Assembly (NCBI GenBank): GCA_002715405.1
Contig: PAZD01000042.1
Span: 15,793-22,049, forward strand
DNA: 6,257 bases
Direction: 5' to 3'
Source: Acidimicrobiaceae bacterium
GTDB lineage: Bacteria > Actinomycetota > Acidimicrobiia > Acidimicrobiales > UBA8592
Below are positions 1 to 5,021 of this stretch, piece by piece. Each line of letters opens with the position of its first letter. Position 1 is the stretch's first letter. The notes beneath the pieces are model-generated. The model was not told the DNA's origin and made no database searches. It saw nothing but the letters and a program-made list of their open reading frames with translations. The translations under genes were made by a program, and so were the position numbers.

Positions 1-1761
1 GGCGACTTAACAGCATTCTGGCCAGCATTTCTTATTGCCCTCGGCGTTGCGGCGATACTAGGACTTCTCGTCCATCTATTAGTTTTCCGACCTTTACGGG
101 GAGCTCCACTCCTTGCAAAAATCGTCGCAACGGTAGGTGTTTTTATTGTCCTCCAATCGGTGGTGCTTCTTCGATTCGGCACCCAAAATGAAACAGTTCG
201 TGCCATCCTCCCGACTGATATGGTAAATATTTTCGGAACTCGGATTCCGGAAGATCGCTTATGGCTGGCTGCCATAGTGGTAATAGCGTCACTATTTCTT
301 GCTGCTATCTACCGCTTTACGCTCTTTGGTATTGCAACACGAGCAGCGGCTGAAGAGGAGAAGGGGGCCACTCTCATCGGATTTTCTCCTGACATGCTTG
401 CAGCCGGCAATTGGATGCTAGCTTCTATGGTCGCAGCAGTCTTTGGAATCCTGGCAGCTTCGTTATCAAATGGCGTAAACACTGTAAATTACACTTTGCT
501 GGTTGTTCCTGCACTCGCTGGCGCCCTTGTCGGGTCATTACGTTCCTTCGGTGTCACAGCAGCAACTTGTCTGGCACTAGGAATGTTCCGGTCCGAACTT
601 TCACTCCTCCAAATGAAGTCTTGGTGGCCCAATTTTGCTGGGAACGGAATGCGAGATGTTCTACCTTTTTTCGTTATCATCGTAATACTATTTTTCCGAG
701 GTGACCGGCTACCTAGTCGAGCTAGTCACATGACATCACGCCTAGCTTTCGCTCCCGCTCCTAGAAACATTCTGCCAGGGTCCATAATCCTCTCAACTGC
801 CACTGTTCTTGGCGTCCTTTTCTTTGGAAGAGCCTTGCGCCTAAGCCTTTACTTATCAATGACGTCGGTTATTATCGTTCTATCAATCGTCGTCTTAACC
901 GGATATGTAGGCCAAGTTTCTTTAGCGCAAGCAGTATTTGCAGGAGTATCCGGATTCATACTGGGAAAAATAGGACTAGAGACCGGTATCCCATTCCCGA
1001 TACCAGTCATCCTCGGCGCCATCGGAGCAGTAATCTTAGGACTACTGGTTGGCATACCTGCGTTACGCATACGCGGACTACAACTAGCAGCTGTGACAAT
1101 GGCATTAGGGGTTGCAATTGGAACTCTTCTATTCAACAACCGGTGGTTCGTAGGCCAAACTGGTGCTCTCCCAATTGAACCTCCAGACCTCTTCGGAATA
1201 AACCTAGCGGCAAACATTGGATCTGACTTCAATAGATGGGAATACGGGCTAATGCTTCTTTTCGTCACCCTACTTTGTTGCCTCCTTGTAGTGAATATTC
1301 GAAGAACAACAACCGGACGTCAATTTCTTTCCATTCGAGCGAACGAGCGAGCAGCAGCCGCATGCGGAGTAAACGGGGCGCTTACAAAACTTCAAGCCTT
1401 CGCCTTCTCCTCCTTCTTGGCGGGCCTCGGAGGTGCCATGCTCGCATACCTACGAGGACAAATCAGTGGAACTTCCTTTAGTGTTTTTGAGAGCCTAGCG
1501 CTTCTTGCATTCGCCTACCTTGGAGGTATTGGATCAGTCAGTGGGGCTCTTGTAGCCGGCGTTCTTGCACCTGGTGGCCTCATGATTGGCCTTATAGCAA
1601 AATCATTTTCAGGAGATAGTCTTTCAACGTATGCCAATCTGGTAGGTGGCCTTGGATTAATCCTTACTGCGATTCTGAACACAGATGGAATAGCGGGAAA
1701 AATTGCGCGAGACCGACATAGAAAAGCGAATTTTAAGGCATCGGAAAGAAACACAAAGTAA
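1..1761 (+). CDS. Fused LivH-LivM-type ABC transporter permease (5' partial)
   Basis: Integral membrane subunit of a branched-chain amino acid type (HAAT family) ABC importer, with both permease halves in one chain. The reading frame is open from base 1, so the start lies upstream; 586 residues are visible. Residues 1-233 are LivH-like: the start of the fragment carries VFRPLRGAPLLAKIVATVG, typical of the middle of LivH, so roughly the first 60-70 residues are missing. A cytoplasmic EAA-like coupling loop lies near residues 104-128 (FGIATRAAAEEEKGATLIG). A basic, Pro-rich linker follows (about 234-259), then a LivM-like half with its signature GYVGQVSLAQAVFAG at 301-315 and a second coupling loop around 434-455 (TTTGRQFLSIRANERAAAA). 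Many hydrophobic helices are seen and no Walker motifs, so the ATPase subunits are separate. The gene ends 25 bp before a binding-protein gene, which indicates an operon. Family assignment is firm; the transported substrate is not determined by sequence. Confidence 0.93.
   Translation, partial: GDLTAFWPAFLIALGVAAILGLLVHLLVFRPLRGAPLLAKIVATVGVFIVLQSVVLLRFGTQNETVRAILPTDMVNIFGTRIPEDRLWLAAIVVIASLFLAAIYRFTLFGIATRAAAEEEKGATLIGFSPDMLAAGNWMLASMVAAVFGILAASLSNGVNTVNYTLLVVPALAGALVGSLRSFGVTAATCLALGMFRSELSLLQMKSWWPNFAGNGMRDVLPFFVIIVILFFRGDRLPSRASHMTSRLAFAPAPRNILPGSIILSTATVLGVLFFGRALRLSLYLSMTSVIIVLSIVVLTGYVGQVSLAQAVFAGVSGFILGKIGLETGIPFPIPVILGAIGAVILGLLVGIPALRIRGLQLAAVTMALGVAIGTLLFNNRWFVGQTGALPIEPPDLFGINLAANIGSDFNRWEYGLMLLFVTLLCCLLVVNIRRTTTGRQFLSIRANERAAAACGVNGALTKLQAFAFSSFLAGLGGAMLAYLRGQISGTSFSVFESLALLAFAYLGGIGSVSGALVAGVLAPGGLMIGLIAKSFSGDSLSTYANLVGGLGLILTAILNTDGIAGKIARDRHRKANFKASERNTK
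700..777 (+). other. Junction between LivH-like and LivM-like halves
   Basis: This stretch encodes about 26 hydrophilic residues starting GDRLPSRASHMTSR, rich in Arg, Ser, Pro and Ala, between the last LivH-like helix (FFVIIVILFF) and the first LivM-like helix (GSIILSTATVLGVLFF). In most bacteria LivH and LivM are separate genes. No stop codon and no frame change occurs here, so the fusion is read directly from the sequence. The positive charges place the linker on the cytoplasmic side. Confidence 0.7.
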
Positions 1762-1776
1762 GCTTCAAGAAACCTT

Positions 1777-1784
1777 AGGGGGGG
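1777..1784 (+). promoter_or_regulatory. Ribosome binding site of the binding-protein gene
   Basis: The purine run AGGGGGGG ends two bases before the ATG at 1787; its AGGGGG part is spaced four bases from the start. It fixes the start at 1787 rather than at the upstream in-frame GTG at 1703, which lies inside the permease gene and would bury the lipoprotein signal peptide behind 28 charged residues. Confidence 0.65.
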
Positions 1785-1786
1785 AA

Positions 1787-3178
1787 ATGAAAAAAATTCT
1801 TATAGGAATTTTCGCCTTGCTCGCATTATTTATAGGTGCGTGTAGCGGGAGTGACAGTGACGATGGATCTCAGTCATCTACATCTGCATCGGAGCAGCAG
1901 AGTAGCTCGGATAGCTCTTCGAGTGCATCGGAAGAAACCACTGTTGAAGAGTCAGAGCCCGAAGAAACCACTGTTGAAGAGGAAGAGTCTGAAGAAACGA
2001 CCGTTGAAGAAGAAGTGGCAGGGCCAGTTGCAGCTGATGAATCACTTCCCCCTATCCGGATAGGCCTACTGAACCAAGAAAATGACCCAGTAGGGTCCTT
2101 CCCAGAAATCAGATTCGGTTTAGAAGGAGCAGTCGGTTATATCAATGCAGAACTCGGGGGTATAGGAGGTCACCCAATCGAACTTGTGACCTGTTTGCAG
2201 AACAGCATTCCCAAAGCTCAAGAATGTGCCCAAGATCTTGCAACAAGTGATCTCGTTTCAGTCATTAATGGGGTCAATATCTGGACTTTCGCATTTGACT
2301 TCTACGGAACTATGGGAGAAACCCCTATTATCGGCGGCCTACCGCTATTTGCTGCTGATTACAATCAGCCAAACGCCCGCTACTTCAACGGTGGTAGCGT
2401 CCAAGTTTATTCCGCTGCGGCACGCTTTGTCGCAGAAGAACTAGGAGCAAAGAAAGTCGCAGTCCTCGTAAACCAGAACCCTGCTGCCACAGCTGCTCTT
2501 GATTCAGGATTAGCTCCTATTTTTGACTCTTACGGTATCGAATACGAATCGATTGATGTTCCAATTCCACTTACTGATGCGATTCCACCAGTGAGTCAAG
2601 CAGAAGCATCAGACGCTGATTTAGTTATGCTTCTAGCCGCAGGAAATGAATGCGTGCCTGTAATTAGAGCTGCAAATCAACTAGGAATCCCCGCTGAAGA
2701 GATGTTCTATAGCGCAACATGTGACACAGAAGATATTTACGCAGAAGTAGGCGAATTGATGGTTGGAAGTTACATCCACAAGGGTGGATATACAGAGCGA
2801 GAGGTGTGGGCCCCCCAAGAAGTCTGGGATGAATTCGATCGAACGGATGGGCTACTAGAGAAGTACTCTCCTGAAGCTCCAGATGCCTCTTTCACGGGTC
2901 TTGGATGGGCCACGATGCTAGATATTTATGACCTTTACTCTGAAATAGGATATGAGAACCTATCTGCTGACACCATCATTGCCACGATGGATGACGGCCA
3001 GACCAGAGGAAGAGTGGGATCTTTCGGCTGGTCATGTGTCTATGCAGATATTGGGCTTCAGTCATTGTGTCAAGGTTCGGCATTATTCCTTGAAATTGGA
3101 GATAGTTCGGGTATATCTCTTGCTCCTGCTGTTATTGGGCCGGAGGGGTTCGTCAACGGACTAGACCTGTTGAAGTAA
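1787..3178 (+). CDS. ABC transporter substrate-binding lipoprotein, LivJ / Peripla_BP_6-like
   Basis: Extracytoplasmic receptor that would deliver ligand to the adjacent permease; 463 residues from the chosen ATG. Residues 1-19 form a lipoprotein signal peptide (MKKILIGIFALLALFIGAC) with lipobox I-G-A-C, so Cys19 should be lipidated and tether the protein to the outer face of the membrane. Residues 20-85 are a Ser/Glu/Thr-rich flexible spacer with three 10-residue repeats. The folded part starts near residue 88 (PPIRIGLLNQENDPVG) and shows the two-lobe type I binding-protein pattern: a first-strand IRIG, an EGAVGYINAELGGIGG segment, and a second lobe starting at AKKVAVLVNQN (221-231). Six cysteines besides Cys19 fall in three close pairs (136/147, 289/312, 417/428), consistent with disulfides in an exported protein. 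The gene is 25 bp downstream of the permease, in the same operon. Branched-chain amino acids are the default ligand for the family, but related receptors bind amides, urea or aromatic compounds, so the ligand is unproven. Confidence 0.9.
   Translation: MKKILIGIFALLALFIGACSGSDSDDGSQSSTSASEQQSSSDSSSSASEETTVEESEPEETTVEEEESEETTVEEEVAGPVAADESLPPIRIGLLNQENDPVGSFPEIRFGLEGAVGYINAELGGIGGHPIELVTCLQNSIPKAQECAQDLATSDLVSVINGVNIWTFAFDFYGTMGETPIIGGLPLFAADYNQPNARYFNGGSVQVYSAAARFVAEELGAKKVAVLVNQNPAATAALDSGLAPIFDSYGIEYESIDVPIPLTDAIPPVSQAEASDADLVMLLAAGNECVPVIRAANQLGIPAEEMFYSATCDTEDIYAEVGELMVGSYIHKGGYTEREVWAPQEVWDEFDRTDGLLEKYSPEAPDASFTGLGWATMLDIYDLYSEIGYENLSADTIIATMDDGQTRGRVGSFGWSCVYADIGLQSLCQGSALFLEIGDSSGISLAPAVIGPEGFVNGLDLLK
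1931..2020 (+). repeat. Three tandem 30-bp repeats encoding EETTVEE units
   Basis: Units at 1931-1960, 1961-1990 and 1991-2020 each begin GAAGAAAC and encode EETTVEE plus three variable residues (SEP, EES, EVA). The first 20 bases of units one and two are identical; the third differs at two codon third positions. The period is a multiple of three, so gain or loss of a unit only changes the length of the acidic spacer between the lipid anchor and the binding domain. Confidence 0.9.
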
Positions 3179-3184
3179 GAAATG

Positions 3185-4348
3185 TTAATGAAGTAATGAA
3201 GCGCCGGCAGAAGCTCTAACAGGGAATACCTTTGTTGGGCTTTCTGCCGGTTGTAAAGCAGGCGGTTGGTAGTTCTGAAGTATTTCAGTACAAAATTGGT
3301 CTATCTTGTCAGCCTTAACTAGAGCAATCGCACATCCGGCGAAACCTCCACCGGTCATTCTGGCACCTAAACAGTGCTGAGATTTAAGTGCAGTATGTAC
3401 TATCTCATCAAGGGCAGGACTTGAAACTTCGAACTCGTTCTGGAGACTTTGGTGGCTTTCAGTCATTAATTCACCTAGTTCAGCAATGTTTTGTGTCTGA
3501 ATCGCTTCAACTGCCTTTCTAGTTCGCATGTTTTCATTTATAACGTGTCGTGCACGTTTTAATTTTGGTGCATGGCTTGAATCAAGTTGGGTAAGCCCTG
3601 AATGTGTTGCATAGCGTAGCGAGGGAACTCCTAGAGCTCTGGCGATTGTTTCACATGTTTGTCGCCGGTTGGCGAACTCTGAGTCTACAAGGTCCCTTCT
3701 CGTCCCTGTATCCATGACAACTATGGCAGCACTTTCAGGAAGCTTCACTTGGCTCATAGTGAGATCTTTGCAATCTATCAGTAAGGCATTAGCGTGTTCA
3801 GCGAAAGCGCAGGCCATCTGGTCCATAATGCCGCTGGGTAGACCGAGCATAGTGTTTTCTACGAATTGACCAGCGTAAGCCAGCTGTTGCATATCGGCTT
3901 CAATATTGTTGACAGCGCAAAAAATCAACCCTGCTGCGATTTCGAGTGCTGCAGATGATGATAGGTTTGCGCCGATTGGTATATCTGAAGAAATATATCC
4001 CGTCCACCCTTTTATTGGCTTGCCAGTTTGTTTGAGGTAAGTACCCATTCCATGCACATAGCGCGCCCACAGCGGCAAAAGGGAAGAGTCCTCGTTAAGG
4101 TCAAATACTGCTTCGCCAAAACCTTCGGATATAACTCTTATAATGGGGCTGAGTTCGGGGCTGGCGGCGATAGCGGTATCAAAAGGGACTGCAATCGGTA
4201 AGACGAATCCTTCGTTGTAGTCGGTGTGCTCACCGATCAGATTAACTCTTCCTGGAGACCTTGCAGTTACAGATGGCGTATGCCCGTATTTCGCAGAAAA
4301 CAATTCTTGGACTCTATCTTTTGCTAGATGCGGGCTATCTTTGATCAT
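3185..4348 (-). CDS. galK: Galactokinase, GHMP kinase family
   Basis: Cytoplasmic enzyme that phosphorylates alpha-D-galactose at C1 with ATP, the first committed step of the Leloir pathway. The product is 387 residues, a normal length for GalK. The galactokinase signature is at 33-51 (GRVNLIGEHTDYNEGFVLP), the ATP-binding GHMP motif at 124-136 (PIGANLSSSAALE) and the C-terminal GHMP motif at 328-343 (GARMTGGGFAGCAIAL). By comparison with characterised galactokinases, Arg34 and Asp176 (in PSGIMDQ) are the expected catalytic pair, and Glu40, His41 and Asp43 match the sugar-binding region. One departure is Asn128 in GANLSSS, where GAGLSSS or GGGLSSS is usual. The ATG is preceded by AGGA eight bases upstream. 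The gene converges on the transport operon with 6 bp between stops and is divergent from a small membrane-protein gene. No other galactose gene is visible, so the pathway context must come from elsewhere in the genome. Confidence 0.96.
   Translation of the reverse strand: MIKDSPHLAKDRVQELFSAKYGHTPSVTARSPGRVNLIGEHTDYNEGFVLPIAVPFDTAIAASPELSPIIRVISEGFGEAVFDLNEDSSLLPLWARYVHGMGTYLKQTGKPIKGWTGYISSDIPIGANLSSSAALEIAAGLIFCAVNNIEADMQQLAYAGQFVENTMLGLPSGIMDQMACAFAEHANALLIDCKDLTMSQVKLPESAAIVVMDTGTRRDLVDSEFANRRQTCETIARALGVPSLRYATHSGLTQLDSSHAPKLKRARHVINENMRTRKAVEAIQTQNIAELGELMTESHQSLQNEFEVSSPALDEIVHTALKSQHCLGARMTGGGFAGCAIALVKADKIDQFCTEILQNYQPPALQPAESPTKVFPVRASAGASLLH
3204..3250 (+). terminator. Inverted repeat, weak candidate terminator of the transport operon
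   Basis: CCGGCAGAA at 3204-3212 is exactly complementary to TTCTGCCGG at 3242-3250. Two further GC pairs (3213/3240, 3214/3239) form if one base is bulged. The hairpin lies 25 bp past the binding-protein stop codon, inside the 3' end of the convergent galK. The sequence after the stem (TTGTAAAG) is not a clear T tract and the loop is long, so intrinsic termination is only possible, not shown. Confidence 0.25.
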
Positions 4349-4354
4349 CTTTGT

Positions 4355-4366
4355 TTTCCTAGGAAA
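4355..4366. promoter_or_regulatory. 12-bp perfect palindrome over the galK ribosome binding site
   Basis: TTTCCTAGGAAA reads the same on both strands. On the galK strand it contains the AGGA ribosome binding sequence (+ coordinates 4357-4360), eight bases before the ATG. It could be an operator half-site pair for a dimeric regulator or a small structure affecting translation. A 12-bp palindrome can also arise by chance, so the role is a guess. Confidence 0.3.
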
Positions 4367-4387
4367 CGTTCATTAAAAATCATGCAG

Positions 4388-4394
4388 TACTATA
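4388..4394. promoter_or_regulatory. Overlapping divergent -10-like elements between galK and the small membrane-protein gene
   Basis: TACTAT (4388-4393) on the + strand fits the TANNNT -10 pattern and ends eight bases before the ATG at 4402. TATAGT (4389-4394 read on the - strand) also fits and would give galK a leader of roughly 33 bases that includes its AGGA site. Neither direction shows a good -35 hexamer at 16-18 bp. The + strand distance predicts a transcript starting at or next to the ATG. The assignment rests on hexamer similarity and spacing only. Confidence 0.35.
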
Positions 4395-4401
4395 TGGCAT
4401 T

Positions 4402-4980
4402 ATGCCCAGAAGAAGACTCCAAAGACGAAATTTTGCGCGATGGACAGCTATAGGACTTGTTTTTTGCGTTGCTGTAGGGTTTGCCTTCGTTGTTCTTGCT
4501 GATAGCAATCGTTTAGAAACCTCCTTAGATCTAGAAGAAAATTTAACATCAAAAACATCCGAGCCATCAATACCGGAACTTGAAACTTCACAAGTTCAGC
4601 CCGAACCAACATTGCCATTCGAAGTTACCGAAGTACAGAATCAAGCACCGAAGATATCTCTAGAGGACCTTGACTGTTGGACAGAAATGCCAGAACTTTC
4701 TGACTTAGTGACAATTCAACTAGTCGTAGATGACCCTGATGATGAAATGATTGTTCTTGATCTAGGAGTTTTAATCGACGAGAGAGTTGTTGATCTTAGT
4801 GATCAACTAGTGCCAGCTTCTGAATTATCTGGATCTGGAAAGGTACAGGCAACATTTTCTCTTCCCACAGGTGTGAAAAATTATGTTCACCTAATCGCAC
4901 ACGCAACTGATAGTTCAGGAGCACAATCTGAGGCTGCGCTCATACTCCCGCAAAATAGTGAGAATTGTAATTCTGAATGA
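4402..4980 (+). CDS. Single-pass membrane-anchored protein with Ig-like extracytoplasmic domain
   Basis: I do not recognise this 192-residue protein as a named family. It starts with a basic stretch (MPRRRLQRRNFARW) followed by one hydrophobic helix at about 15-33 (TAIGLVFCVAVGFAFVVLA), so the N-terminus should be cytoplasmic and the rest outside, with the helix kept as an anchor or possibly cleaved. Residues 34-80 are an acidic, Ser/Thr/Pro-rich stalk. Residues 81-183 look like one bacterial Ig/PKD/cadherin-like beta sandwich: NQAPKIS at the start, VTIQLVVDDPDDE in the middle, and HATDSSGAQSEAAL at the end, a common last-strand pattern of such domains. Cys92 and Cys189 flank the domain and could pair. 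No Shine-Dalgarno sequence precedes the ATG, which suits leaderless translation. It converges on another envelope protein gene, hinting at a shared surface role, which is inference. The reading frame, anchor and domain style are clear; the function is unknown. Confidence 0.75.
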   Translation: MPRRRLQRRNFARWTAIGLVFCVAVGFAFVVLADSNRLETSLDLEENLTSKTSEPSIPELETSQVQPEPTLPFEVTEVQNQAPKISLEDLDCWTEMPELSDLVTIQLVVDDPDDEMIVLDLGVLIDERVVDLSDQLVPASELSGSGKVQATFSLPTGVKNYVHLIAHATDSSGAQSEAALILPQNSENCNSE

Positions 4981-4986
4981 AGGAAA

Positions 4987-5021
4987 CCCGAGACAAGAGT
5001 TGAGCTTCGTGATTACTCGGG
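4987..5021. terminator. Short inverted repeat between convergent genes
   Basis: CCCGAG (4987-4992) and CTCGGG (5016-5021) are complementary and bracket most of the 32-bp gap between two converging stop codons. The stem is six GC-rich pairs with a 23-base loop and no T tract on either side. It is placed where a bidirectional terminator would be expected, but it is weak on its own. Confidence 0.2.

Noticed and set aside
849..1268. 139-residue open frame on the - strand
   Set aside because: It is antisense to the LivM-like half, has no recognisable domain or membrane pattern, and the + strand protein is clearly the real one.
1236..1481. 81-residue + strand frame, and similar short frames within other genes
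   Set aside because: All overlap well-supported genes in another frame, lack ribosome binding sites and show no family resemblance.
1703..1786. N-terminal extension of the binding protein from a GTG at 1703
   Set aside because: It lies inside the permease gene and would place 28 charged residues before a standard lipoprotein signal peptide; the ATG at 1787 has a strong purine-rich ribosome binding site.
3185..4348. Functional link between galK and the adjacent LivHM transporter
   Set aside because: They converge rather than share an operon, and the receptor and permease resemble amino-acid-type rather than sugar-type transport families; proximity alone is not enough.
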